A stretch of DNA of 48,954 nucleotides, taken from the NCBI GenBank assembly GCA_015680685.1, contig MNCI01023331.1:306372-355325 (forward strand), read 5' to 3'. The stretch's first letter is position 1. Every line of letters starts with the position of its first letter. Source of the stretch: Gnetum montanum (Eukaryota; Streptophyta; Gnetopsida; Gnetales; Gnetaceae). The notes beneath the pieces are model-generated. The model ran no database searches and had not been told where the DNA came from. It saw only the letters and a list, made by a program, of their open reading frames with translations. The position numbers and the translations under genes are program-made. Positions 1 to 10,519 of the stretch are shown here, in pieces.

Positions 1-235
1 CGACACCACAGAGCTCTGTCCGACATGACACTAAACTGTCACACTCATTCACCAGAGTCCACTAAGACTATAAACTAGCTTGCCTCTTCATAGTCCTCCA
101 CGACTATAAACTAGCATCATACCGTCCGCTACGACGATAAACTAGCAACGTCCAACGGGTTATGACGTGAAACTAATCCACGACAGTCTGCTAAGACTAT
201 AAACTGGCCACATCATTTTCTAGCACATTCATCTA
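1..235. repeat. Short tandem repeats after E1 pol (type 'gactataaactagc')
   Basis: Degenerate units of roughly 30-45 bp share the core 'cgactataaactagc' and recur at least five times. The same kind of spacer follows E3 pol at 42520-42720, and the related 'ttttaagtcatgatccagg' array follows E4 pol. Tandem repeats between pol and the 3' LTR are known in the Tat/Ogre lineage. No coding potential was seen. Confidence 0.6.
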
Positions 236-1340
236 CTACTGTAATTCTTGACATGCCTGCTGCATCATTCATCACACCAGCTTTGACAGCACTATTGCTG
301 CTCATTCTCTTTGCCTCAAGTTTCACATGGCGTCTCCATTTGCATTAGTCACATTCATGCCTGAAGTGTTCGCTAACTCATTCACTTGTGGTTTTCTTGT
401 CTTCTTGGAGTTGTATTTGCAGGATGACACCCAGTGGTGCTCGTACACGGATACACTTCATCATGGTGACAAGGAGCCACATTGTTTCTGACGTGCGCAA
501 CCAGGTTAATCAATCTAGTCAAAAGTACAATCCCAGTTCCCAATACATTCTCCATTTCCCCAACACTCTTACGCCATCCTAACTGGTTACAGTTCCCAGA
601 TACACCTAGTACACCCCAAAAATTTGAGCACACTGTTACACGCTGCAACACACAATATGGCACATGAGCATGAGTGAAAAATTGAAAGAAAGCTCTTTCC
701 AAAAAACAAAGAGACACAAAAAAAAAAAAACAAAAGAAGAGCAAAAAATAAAAAAAAACAAAAAAGAAAAATAAAGAAAAAGAAAAGAGCAAAGAGCAAA
801 GTGAACCACAAGACCTTTGACACTTCCCATGAGCGCCAGGCGGGAAGGTAGTTGTCTTGGAAACAAACACTCATGTCTCAAAAGCTCAAGTAACATCTCA
901 TTGCATAGCTTTGGCTCTCCACCAATAGGTTTTATTTAACACCAAACAAAGGGCCTGTTCCTCCGGAGAATGTAACCCACCATCACATGGCCAACAAGTC
1001 CTCTTAAACACTAAACAAGAGTCTTGTTCCGCCAAAGGATGCACATCTCATGCATTGATTCCGAGTCTACTAAACAATGGCTATTTTCAAGGATCAGCAT
1101 GACTCGTATACACACCAGAGCATCCCCTTTACCATGCACAATCCCTTGCTCAGTTCCCAATCCCCATAATTTCCATCTCCTAATCCAACTACAACCTCCA
1201 TTTCCCAATCCCAAGTACTTTTGAACACAGTGCGATGACATCTGGCCAAGTGCCAAAGAACAATGTTTCTACCGAGTTTTCTTGTGGTGTTTTGTACTTC
1301 TTTGTCGATGTCTCTTGGGTCAATTCCTCCAGACATCAAC
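236..1340 (+). other. Non-coding 3' region of E1
   Basis: No gene was found here. The stretch is homologous to E4 17646-18885 in the opposite orientation; for example, the segment around 1011-1256 corresponds to 17780-17990. A purine-rich run at 680-800 consists almost only of A and G on the plus strand and creates a spurious phenylalanine-rich frame on the other strand. A unit of about 80-95 bp containing 'aacaagactctt' and 'ccaaagccatg' (reverse complement here) is partly duplicated. Function is unknown; by position it is the element's 3' untranslated region. Confidence 0.6.
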
Positions 1341-1353
1341 AAAGAGGGGCCAA
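1341..1353 (+). other. Polypurine tract of E1
   Basis: The run aaagaggggccaa lies directly before the LTR start TGAAACACC. The identical run precedes the E4 3' LTR on the minus strand (17646-17658). This is the expected primer for plus-strand DNA synthesis. Confidence 0.7.
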
Positions 1354-1599
1354 TGAAACACCACAAAAAATTTTGGCTAACACTTGAAGACAGAAATTAA
1401 GCTAAGTCATGTTGGTCCTTAGCATGACCAAGCTTGAAAGCCTCAAAATAGCATCAAATGAAGTCAAAGAAATCAAGTAAAAGTTCCTTGGGAGCCACAG
1501 AAGACTATGATGACATCTGGCATCAAAATTGGCAAATCTTGAGCTCAAAATACTTTGTTTACACTAAGTATGCATCCTGTACGCTGGCCTACACATGCC

Positions 1600-2097
1600 C
1601 AGCGTAAGGCCTAGCGTACAGCAACTTTCGGGCCCCAGAAATGCATCAAAATGTGCCAAAATCAAGTGTCCAGACCCCCTAGGACCTTCCTCAAGGTTCC
1701 CAGCAGGTCTCAGGCACTTGAAAATCGAATTTCGGGCTCCAAAGGATGGTCATTCATTCCTCTACGCCCAACGTATACGCCTGGCGTAAGGCCCAGCATA
1801 GAGAGACTTTCGGGCCCCAGAAATGCATCAAAATGTGCCAGAATCGAGCGTCCAGACCCCCTAGGACCTTCCCCAAGGTTCCTAGTAGGTCTCAGGCATT
1901 GGAAAATTGAATTTTGGGCTCCGAATGATGGTCTTCCATTCCTATACGCCCGGCGTAGACGCCGGGGTGCAGCCAGCGTAGACAGACCTTTGGGCCCCAG
2001 AAATGCATCAAAACATGCCAAAATTGAGCATCCAGACCCCCCAAGACCTTCCCTGAGGTTCCCAATAGCTCTTGGGCACCCAAAAATCAATTTTTGA
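1600..2097 (+). repeat. Three ~180-bp tandem units inside the E1 LTR U3
   Basis: The phrase 'gggccccagaaatgcatc' recurs at the start of each unit. Unit starts are near 1624, 1806 and 1986, giving spacings of 182 and 180 bp. Each unit ends with a short block of 'cgtatacgcc'-like sequence. Units two and three differ from unit one by scattered substitutions. Frames across this region are by-products of the repeat. Confidence 0.85.
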
Positions 2098-2129
2098 CCT
2101 TAAAATGAAGCATTTTCATGTGTATATGC

Positions 2130-2330
2130 TAGGTACATTTTTGGCTTACGCTGGCATGCTATACGCTTACGCTGGCATCCTCTACGCTCAGCATCCACAA
2201 CGTATACACCCAGCGTATACGCCCACCCCACAGCGTATACGCCCAACGTATATGCCAGCAAATGTAACACTTGTAAATTAAATCCGGCTTGATGTAGCAT
2301 ATACGCCCAGCGTATACTCCCACGTGTCTC
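2130..2330. repeat. GCGTATACGC palindrome cluster in E1 LTR
   Basis: Perfect copies of the self-complementary decamer lie at 2213-2222 and 2233-2242. Many one- or two-base variants lie around them, such as cgtatacacc and catatacgcc, spaced about 10-20 bp apart with 'cca' linkers. The same cluster is in U3 of every LTR of this family in the window. Confidence 0.8.
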
Positions 2331-2359
2331 CCAACCCGATTTTCCCAGTAAAACCCCCC

Positions 2360-2367
2360 TATAAAAA
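2360..2367 (+). promoter_or_regulatory. TATA box of E1 LTR
   Basis: TATAAAAA lies at the end of the palindrome-bearing U3, in the same position as the TATA boxes of the E4 LTRs (16883 and 33684, minus strand). It is the likely RNA polymerase II promoter for genomic RNA. Confidence 0.6.
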
Positions 2368-2831
2368 GCCCATTTTTCCGCGTATTCAAGGTTGAAAAAA
2401 TTTACCAGAGTAGACCCAAGAGCAAATACACTACAAACCAGAGCCGGGGCCTTTCGTCTGCCTTGTGTCAAAGCCACAACTACGTTTGGACCGGTGCACT
2501 TTGTAATCAATTCTCAATACAAAACAGTTTACATTTTGCCCAGATTTATTGTAGTTTGCTTTGTTTTTTAGTTTACGTTTACAGGCTCATTTACATTATC
2601 GTGCTTGTTTACGGTTTACATTTAACGTGCATTGTTTACGTATAACCCAACGTGTTGTAGTGGCAAATGTTGGGGAAGTTCTTGTTTGATCCGCGTGCGG
2701 ACCATTCAAGGCACTCTGCCTTCGTCCGTTCCAGATTGCCCTCAAGCGGAGGCAGGGTCAACTGTGCTTGTCCGTAGATCTTTCGGTGCTCGTAACGTTT
2801 CAGCCTTGCACTGATGATTTCGGTCGGTACA

Positions 2832-4021
2832 GACGTGCCCATGAAAATGGTTCCCCCTAAAAGAACTGCGGAGGTTAGTCCGTCTCGCACTCGTGGACCA
2901 TTTACTTGGACAGAGATGCCAAGTAAAATGGATTTTGTAGCTGGTATCACCGAGGAAGTTGTTGAACGAATTTAGGAAGCCCACCCTAAGATAGGTATAT
3001 ATGTTTTGAGTTGTTTGCAGCTTTAGAGTTTCACACCCTATTTTTGTCATTTTAGCGTTTGTTCTTTTCATGTGCATAGGTGCTAAACTAAGGTGGAATC
3101 CTTCTGAGATAGTTAGCATAGAGAGTTTGCCCACACTATCCCTAGAAGTCGAGTAGGTGCCAAGGCTAGTTTATGACGAAGTGGCAGAAAGTCTCGTTCA
3201 CAACGCCAAATCACTGTGGACCTGTAGGCGTTTCATCGAACAGTTGTGGTTACAAATTCAAGCAAAGGAGAAGGAAGTTTCTGAGTTTTTAGTTAAGAGT
3301 GACGATCTCAAGGCTCAGTATGAGTTCACCTCTGGTAAAATAAGTGGTGATTGCTCTTGGTGGACTTCCGAGGTCACATATACTAGATACTAGAACCTAC
3401 TCAATCGCCATGCGTCACTGACACGGAGACTAGTAGAGCGTAAGGCCCAAGTGGATCTACTAAACCTCAAGTGCCAAGATTTGAAAGCTTTCACTTCCAA
3501 GGTACGCAAATGGGATCAAGATAAAAAGAACCACAAGCATCACTATAAGAAATATTTGAAGGAAGTATCCATTGAAAAGTGCCAACTCGAAATGTTTGTG
3601 GAGGATCTGGGTTTACGCTCTGCATTCGATACCTTTGCTTAAAACACAACTATTGAGATGGAATCACCTACAAGGGTGATTACAACTACTTCTAGGGAGG
3701 TGTTGGTGGGTGAAGACCTTGGCAGATGTTGACCTAGGCCTTGATGGGACTGATTGGACTAGTGTCTCAGAAGAGGAAATCCTTCACCAACTAGAATTCG
3801 GCTTAGGGGAATCCCCTATGGTAACCATTTTGTTAGTATGAAATTCGTTCGCTGCATAATGTTTGAAAGTTTTTTCTTTCTTTTGTTTTTACGTTCATTG
3901 TCTCTTTTTGCATTTTTAGTATCAAGGTGGTGATGATGTCCACGAAGCTGGCCCCAATGGAACGGGGGCCCATAATGCCAGCGGGTCCAAAGGGGATGAT
4001 CCTCCTATCCCTAATGTTTAG
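2832..4021 (+). pseudogene. E2 antisense gene, 3' part (exons 6-8)
   Basis: This is the 3' third of the multi-exon gene that lies opposite gag and pol in this retrotransposon family. Exon 6 is cut at 2832 by E1 and ends at 2994. Exon 7 is 3080-3820 and exon 8 is 3920-4021, ending TAG. Introns are GT...AG, 85 and 99 bp. Exon 7 is rich in K, E, L and Q and is probably a coiled coil. Exon 8 encodes an acidic, glycine-rich tail that matches E4 exon 8 in length (102 bp). In-frame stops are visible, for example CAG to TAG in exon 6 (compare E4). It runs toward the gag-protease block, with which it is convergent. Exons 1-5 should lie left of E1, outside the window. Confidence 0.75.
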
Positions 4022-4591
4022 CTTTTGTTATGAAATTATTCTGACTCAAATTTATACAGAAATTGTAAATTGAGATAAATGAAACCAGTTAACTCTTGTA
4101 CTTGTACATCATTTCATGTATAAAAATTTTTTTTGTTGATTTTGAGTTTAATTGCAAACATGACACGACAATGTAAAATGTTTTGGTTTGTTTTTGTGGT
4201 TTAAATGTAATGCATGGATGTAATTATAAGTCAGAGTATAATGATAAATGAAAGATAATCATGAAAATTGTTATTGACAACATGGCAATGCAAGCATAAA
4301 TTCGAACAGTGAGCTAGAATTGGAGAGGAAAACAAAGTATAAGTGGATGATCTAGTTTAAGGCTATTTCAGGCTAGATTCACACTAGATTAAGGCCATTT
4401 CGGGCCATATGCATAGTTTAAGACCATTTCGGGCCCTAGCGTAAGCAAGGGACATTTCAAATGACATGGGTGGATTTCTCGGTTGACCAACCATTTCTGA
4501 TCGTGGCTAGTTTGATGTCGTTGCAGACATGATAGTTTAACATCGTCCTGGACTAGTTGTAGTTTAATGTCATTTCGGACCATTTGTTGTT
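4022..4591. repeat. Spacer between E2 antisense gene and protease, with short tandem repeats
   Basis: No gene was found. The first 300 bases are AT-rich 3' flank of the antisense gene, similar to 27806-28070. From about 4350 to 4585, repeats of the type 'tagtttaaggccatttcggg' occur five or more times. Several contain the imperfect inverted repeat ggcc-N5/6-ggcc. The two convergent coding blocks end on either side of it, so it may hold their poly(A) or termination signals. Confidence 0.6.
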
Positions 4592-6460
4592 TTATTGGTT
4601 AAGTAATTTTTTTATTTTTTTCATTTTGAAGTTAGGCGATGTGTTAGTGGGTATGATTCTATATTCAGTGTCCTCTTCACTGATCACGTTGAATGGTAAT
4701 TCAGCCCAAGGGACGTCTAATGGAATTGTTTCTGTGTTAGTGTTTTCTTGCACCTCTGCATGTATCACAGTTTCTGTGTCAGTTGTGGTTTAAGTGAGGT
4801 TGTGTATGTACAATGTCAAGGCCATGTATTTCTATTTTTGGTGGGTTTTATTTTGTGTTTAAAGCATTACCGCCTACCAGTTGTTGTTCATTTACGTCAT
4901 GTTGTCTAGGCTCTTCGAGCTTAACCTCTGAGCCTTGGTCTGTGTCTATGTACGATGAGATGATGGGTGTAGCAGCCTCCCCATGTATGATGATTTCACC
5001 ACCTTCATAAGGCAGATGAATCTCTTGGTATATAGGGGATGAGACTGCTTTCAGTTGGGATAACCAGGGCCTTCCTAATATTAGGTTGAATCCTGGCATC
5101 TCATCGATTACTACAAAGTTGACGGATGTGGGGAATTGGTCCCCTACCATGAAGTCTAAGGTCACGGTGCCTTTAACTATCACGTGTGACCCGCTGAATG
5201 ATTTCAAGAATGTGGTGGCAGTTGGTCTGATTAGCTCTATAATCCCTAGTTGTTCGACGATGGGATATGGTACTACGTTTGTGGCAGCTCCATCATCTAC
5301 ATAGGGGCTGTTGTTATCTCCCCTATTTTCTTATCTTCTTTGATGTTATCGTTGTGGAAACTTAATGGCTTGGAAGCTGACCCTTGGGAAGAGTACATTA
5401 CCACATGAATGGAAGGTTTGTTTGGAGGCAAGTCCTCGCTTACTGGGATAGATGTTAACATGCGCACCAAAGCTTCGCGATGGGTTTGAGATGTCAGCAC
5501 TAGGTTGTATAAACTTAATGAAGTATTTTTTTGTTTGAGTGCTTGGATAACTTGGATTAGGACTATTGCTAAGTCTCTACTATTGGACGCATGTTTATCA
5601 GTGGTGACTTGGTCCATTGGGCCCAACAGTTTTATTTCATGCGTCGTTGGTTTGTTGTTTTTTCCTGGAGTCATTGTTTTAGACATATCATGTTTTCTAG
5701 ATGATTCACCTTCATGGCCTATGTTTGGTTGATCGTTAGATGGCATCATGGGTATTGTGTTTAGTAGAGTAGGTTTAGGAGGTCCTACAGCTAGCCGTTG
5801 ATGCTCCTTCTCCAAGCATTCGCATGTGAGCTTATTTGCTAAGTGTTCTCTTGTGTGGCGTGGGGGTCGAGTTGGTTTTAGAGCCTCAGGCTATTTTGGA
5901 ATTCGTACTACGTATGGAGTAGGGTGAGGTTGTGTTTGGATGGTCACATACGGTTGAGTGGAGGGTTGGCTGGGCACCCTGATGACATAAGGACTGGGTT
6001 TACTTTGCGTTTGCGAGGTGGAGGATTGGTAATCATTAGGACTTTCAGGTGTCCTAACGACGTATGGGGTTAGTTTAGGTGGAGGTTGAACCTCCGTTGT
6101 TGCAACGGTAGGAGGCACACGCACCACGTATGGTTTTTCACATGTCAAGGTGTTAGAAGTCATTACTGCAGGGGGCACTTAGACAACATATGGCTGATGC
6201 GGGGCGTATGATGGTTGAGGCATGGATGTTGATGTAGTGGGAGGAATATGCACTACAAATGGCTTGTTAGGCATTTATTGCTCATGGTCAGAGTAGGCGA
6301 TGTTAATGCTAGGTGTTTCAAGTTTGTTATCTAGGTAGATTGTGTTAATAATGTACTGTGCCTCTTTGGTATTCAGAGGGTCTTTATACACACCCATGGC
6401 TTGGTTCTACGGTTGGACCGGGTTGGCCTCATCAAAAGTGATTTGACCTCCATTGATCAT
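4592..6460 (-). pseudogene. E2 proline-rich linker and aspartic protease region
   Basis: This is the C-terminal part of the gag-protease polyprotein. From the N-terminal side (high coordinates) it starts with a proline-rich linker at about 5890-6350. There the heptad-like phrase PYVVRVP recurs about six times with variants. Next is the block with S-L-Y-N-L-V-L-T-S and H-R-E-A-L (5500-5600), which precedes protease in this lineage. The protease follows, with the motif D-D-G-A-A near 5300 and F-N-L-I-L-G-R-P-W near 5070. A deletion next to the protease active site, relative to E4, breaks the frame at about 5300. The reading ends at TAA 4592-4594 after a lysine-rich tail. Broken by stops and a frameshift. 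Confidence 0.75.
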
Positions 6461-8674
6461 TCATTGTATGTCTTGTTTTAGGGTGAAACAGTAATCCATG
6501 CCATGCCCATTACATTGGTGATAGTCGTAAAAATGGTCCATCCTAAAACCTTTGGGTACTGGGGGCTCATCCGGCATTATTAGGCTTGGGTTCTGAACCA
6601 ATTGATAGAACTGATCATGTCTTTGGATCGCTACCAGGGACAACTACTTATGTTTCATTAATCTAGCCTTCAGGAGTTGGTTGAACAACTGGGATGGTTT
6701 CATGGGTAGTGGTGTGTATTGGGAGGGTTCTTTCCTCTCAAAGTTTCTCATACGATTCGATGTTGGATTCTGCGATGAGGACGATTCTGGTGCAGTCGCA
6801 GGAGTAGGTTTAGTATAATTAGTAGGGGCCACCGGTGGTTTGCTTTGTTGTGCCACATTTGTTTGTTGCATTTCTGCTACTGCTGCTATAGTTGTTTTAG
6901 CCTTTTCTTTATCTTTCTTACTGTGTTGATTCTTAAAGGCTAAATACGCAGGATCGTGGCTATTTTGGGCAGCCTCCTCTATATTTTTAATCTATACAAA
7001 GGCTTGATTGAGGTTACGTGCATTGAGATAATATAACTTGGATTTGAAAAAGTTGTTAACAGCCCCCTTTAGAATGGTGAGGAGGTACGTCTCTGGGATT
7101 GGCTCATGGAGCTCATTGAGAGCAGCACTCCACCTTTGGATGAATTTTTGTACGGGTTCTAGAGGTGCTTGTTTAACCTGTATAAGGCTATCAAGTATCA
7201 CTTCAGGTTTCAAGTTATACTTGAACCTGGTAATGAATTGATGTAACAACTCCTCTAGGAAAAATATCAACTTTCTCAGCAAGGCCCGATACCAATCAAG
7301 TGCTCTCCCTACGAAGGACATAGGGAAAACTCGCAAAATGGCATGTGGCCATGCCTGGAGTAATGCACATTCTAGTCTAAATGTTATAAGGTGAGCATTG
7401 GGGTCTATCTCCCCGTTGTATTTAGTTAGCATAGGCAATGATACATCCTTGGGTAATGTTAGGGGTAGAACCGAAGAGCTGATAGGGTCATCGTGATAAA
7501 AATCTACTACCTTCAACTCTCCATCAACGACTTTCTTGAGGCATTTAACCTCATCGGTTAGTTCCTGCATTAGTTTTCTAGTGTCAGCCCAGTCTTGGGC
7601 ACTAAGTGAGATAGCAGCTTCGGGATGTTGTACGGTGTACATGTTAGATTGTTGGGTGGTGGGTTGGAAGGCAGACAATTGTGTAGTTGGAGGCTGTACT
7701 TGCGGGATATTTATAGCGGGTGGTACTAGGGGTGGCACATTGTAGGCAAGGGGTTGTTGTTGTTGCGGTTGTCCTTGAGGAATGTTGGCTAGTGGAATCG
7801 TGTGAGGTGGTATGTTATAGTGAGGGGGTTGAAGTGATTGAGCACCCATCTCTGCCCATTGCCCGATCATGTTCTGTGTAGGGATCCCTTGAACTTGTTG
7901 GGTTGTAGTGGTGAAAGACGCTCCATGAGTTTGGATCTGGGGAATATAATGAGCCGACGTAGAAGCCAGTATCACATGCGGCATCCCGATCACTCGAGGC
8001 AGGAAGGTTGCTCCTACATTATTTTGAGGGGGTGGTACTTGCGATGATGGACCTACAGTTATGGCGGGGATGATAGCAAGAGGGAGTGTATTAAGTTGCA
8101 GGTCACTTGCAGGAGGGATATGAATAAGTGCGGATGTTTCTGGTGGAGGTATTTGTGCTTGGGTGAATCTAAAGGGTTGAAGGGATGTAAAATCCCCTAT
8201 GCCTGGATGAAACAACGGGTTAACATAGGTTTGTGGGCTAAGGGTGTGGTATGAATCTTCATGTTCGGATTGGGCAGCAAACTCATCCTCCTCTTTCGGT
8301 TGAGGATTTACTATAGGCTAATCTAACGATTGGCTCCTTTGTAGGAGGAGTTATGTGATGAGCTCAAAGTAAGGCTCTGGAAGAGGGATGATGTAGTATG
8401 GGGAAGGGATGAACTCTTTCCCTCGCCTATAGAAAAGTTCGTATTGCCTCTTAACTTCCATTTTGGCTCGGTCCATGGCTAGGCCGGCTTGCGTTTTCAT
8501 GCATATGAAGTTGTACTGGTCTTGAGTTATGATGTTAGACGATGGGTTCCTCCCTTGCAACCTAAGAGACCGGCAGGGCCCCATTGTGGGTTGTGCCACG
8601 AGCTATTGAATGACCATGGTTCCTACAAGGTCTGTGACCTGGGTGGTTGTACTGGTGGTGTTTGTGATGTTCAT
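6461..8674 (-). pseudogene. E2 gag
   Basis: This is a capsid/nucleocapsid precursor. I place the start at the ATG at 8672-8674, which is conserved in E4 (32481-32483). The N-terminal region carries Y-N-F-I-C-M-K and R-R-G-K-E-F-I-P, followed by a long proline/glutamine-rich segment. The retrotransposon gag domain lies at about 7000-7500, with G-R-A-L-D-W-Y and L-E-P-V-Q-K-F-I-Q-R-W. Near 6500-6540 is the zinc-knuckle equivalent. Here its first Cys is replaced by Tyr, while His, His and Cys remain. Stops interrupt the frame, for example near 8595. It is about 86-90% like E4 gag by eye, so E2 and E4 are one family. Confidence 0.85.
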
Positions 8675-9286
8675 GATGAATAGTTGAGAATATGACACAG
8701 TGAATGGATATGGAATTAGAGTACTTAGTGCAGTGTAAACCTACGTTCATGACGCACAACGTATAGACTGGGTCTCAGTGTATAGGCTTCAATGACTAGC
8801 ATATAATGATAGCGTAGACAACGTATAAGTATACAGCGTATAGTGTCAGCATAGAGAATCTATGGCGTAGAGCATGTAGCATAAACTAAACAGCGTAGAC
8901 AACGTCAACATATAGCAGCATTAGCATATAGCGTAAACCAAGTCTACAGCGTAAAGCACACGATGTAAACTTAGCAGCAGCGTATACGTTGGCAGCATAG
9001 ATAGCGTCTTATGTGCAGCGTAGACAAACTCTACAGCATAAAATGTGTAGGGTCAGCATATAGCATAGATAGGGTCTATAGCGTATAGCAGACAATGTAT
9101 ATTCAGTAGCGTAGACGCTGGGGAGTTTGCAGATAGAATCAGCGTATGGTCAGCAGTGTATACGCTCAATAGCATAGACGCTAGGAAGTTTGTAGATAAG
9201 GTTGGTCTATACTCAACAGTGTAGACGCTGAGAACTCTAAGGCATAGTAAGTTTTAGGCAGAGGCCATCCTTCTAGTGCCAATTTC
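8675..9286 (-). other. E2 leader with palindrome-type repeats and primer-binding site
   Basis: This is untranslated leader between the 5' LTR and gag. From 8740 to 9240 it is filled with variants of 'gcgtatacgc' and 'agcgtagac'. The primer-binding site candidate abuts the LTR at 9265-9286. On the minus strand it reads GAAATTGGCACTAGAAGGAT, and the E4 equivalent is similar. I do not assign the tRNA. Confidence 0.65.
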
Positions 9287-10519
9287 TATACTATCCAAAA
9301 TCGTCGGTCTCCGGCTAGAAGGAAACAAAAACCAGGGGGATCACCAGACACGCACAGAAGACCCTACCTTCACTTGAGGGCAAGCTAGAGTGAATGAAGG
9401 TAGAGTACCTTGAGTAGTTCACACGTGAATTAGGCAAGGATTTCTCCAAATGTACACCAAGGTGCTATATGCTGGGTTATACGTAAACGATGTAAAAGAT
9501 GTAAAACAGAGAATAAACAGCGTAACTGGTGTAAACAGAGTGTAAACGTAAAACATCATAAACATTAAACATGAAATAATTGATACAAAACTGTAACTGA
9601 TTTTAGGAAGAAAATATAGCAATATTATTACAAAGTGAGAGTTACAATGCACTGGTCTAACGTAGTTGTGGCTTTCACATAAGGTGGACGAATAGCACCG
9701 GTGGATGCAGGGATGACTGTTGGCTGGTTCAAACTGTAGGCACAGTGTAGAGGCTATATGCTTAGTGTACAGGCTTATCCAGTGTACAAGGTTCTCTACT
9801 CTGGTTCTTAGCATCTCTGTTTTTCTCTCTGGTTTTTCCAAAATTCCCAACCGACCTCGATCTAGTGAAAAATTGGGATTTTTATATAGGTTTTGACGTT
9901 AGACTCGGGTTGGGTGACACGTGGCGCATTGACCAGGTGTGAAAGAATAAAATTTATAAGTGTACAACGTGTTACATCTACTAGGAATATACGTTAAGTG
10001 TATATGCTGTGTCAGGTAGGCATAGAATCTGGGAGTATACGCTAGGCATGCGGGACATATATGCTGGGCGCATACACTGGGCATATACGCTGGATGTGTT
10101 GGGGCATATACGTTGTGTCTGCCAGGCATATACGTTGGGCGTATACACTGATGGTTGCTCTACTCGTGTGAGTTGTTGCCTTGTACCAAATCTTGCTCCG
10201 CAGTGCTATTTTCATCTTGGGGGATTGCATGTCGAGCGTATGCATCAGTCGTACATGTTGATCGTACTTGTGAGGCATCTATGCTGGGCATGTATGTTGG
10301 GCATTTACGCTGGGCGTATATGTTGCAGATGCAATCTGGGGCGTATACACTATGAACATTGGGCATATACACTGAGAATACATACTTAGTATAAACCAAG
10401 TATTTTAAGCTCTAAAGTTGCCAGATTTGATAGCAGATGTTGTCGTGGTCATCGACGGGTCCCAAGGAACTACTCCTCATTGAGTTCAACTCTACTTGAA
10501 GCTGTTTGTGGGGTTCTCA
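9287..10519 (-). repeat. E2 5' LTR (about 1233 bp)
   Basis: It aligns over its full length with the two LTRs of E4, but its ends have decayed: TATACTATCC instead of TGTACC, and GGGTTCTCA instead of GTGTTTCA. It contains a palindrome cluster (about 9985-10380) and a TATA box on the minus strand at 9881-9888. E2 is minus-oriented, so this is its 5' LTR. The sequence beyond 10519 belongs to another element (E3). Confidence 0.8.
9985..10385. repeat. Palindrome cluster in E2 LTR
   Basis: There are more than fifteen variants of gcgtatacgc separated by 'tggg' or 'ctggg' linkers. The cluster is more degenerate than in E4. Open frames read through it, giving low-complexity Y/A/R/I/P protein, and are artefacts. 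Confidence 0.75.

Larger units (their letters stand above)
1..2831 (+). mobile_element. E1: 3' end of a Tat-like Ty3/gypsy element, nested in E2
   Basis: This is the 3' portion of a plus-oriented LTR retrotransposon whose body lies left of the window. In order it holds a short tandem-repeat spacer, a 1.1-kb non-coding tail, a polypurine tract and a complete 3' LTR. The non-coding tail matches the reverse complement of 17646-18885 in E4, so E1 belongs to the E4 family. Immediately after the LTR, the sequence continues as exon 6 of E2's antisense gene, beginning with GACGT. The matching site in E4 is 26618-26622. E1 therefore inserted into that exon, and GACGT is the predicted target duplication. 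The left copy would be outside the window. Confidence 0.82.
1354..2831 (+). repeat. E1 3' LTR (1478 bp)
   Basis: It starts TGAAACACCAC and ends GGTCGGTACA. These are the same termini, in opposite orientation, as both LTRs of the full-length element E4. U3 runs to about 2359 and holds three tandem units of about 180 bp and a GCGTATACGC palindrome cluster. A TATA box follows at 2360, then R-U5. The LTR is about 110-130 bp longer than the E4 LTRs. The ~180-bp units are absent from the E2, E4 and E6 LTRs. Confidence 0.85.

Noticed and set aside
382-896. Phe/Leu-rich minus-strand frames that look like membrane proteins
   Set aside because: They are the complement of an A-rich purine tract (680-800) in E1's non-coding tail. 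The homologous region in E4 does not keep the frame.
1595-2097. A 148-codon plus-strand and 126-codon minus-strand ORF at 1651-2097
   Set aside because: Both run through the three 180-bp tandem units and repeat their own sequence three times; no family resemblance.
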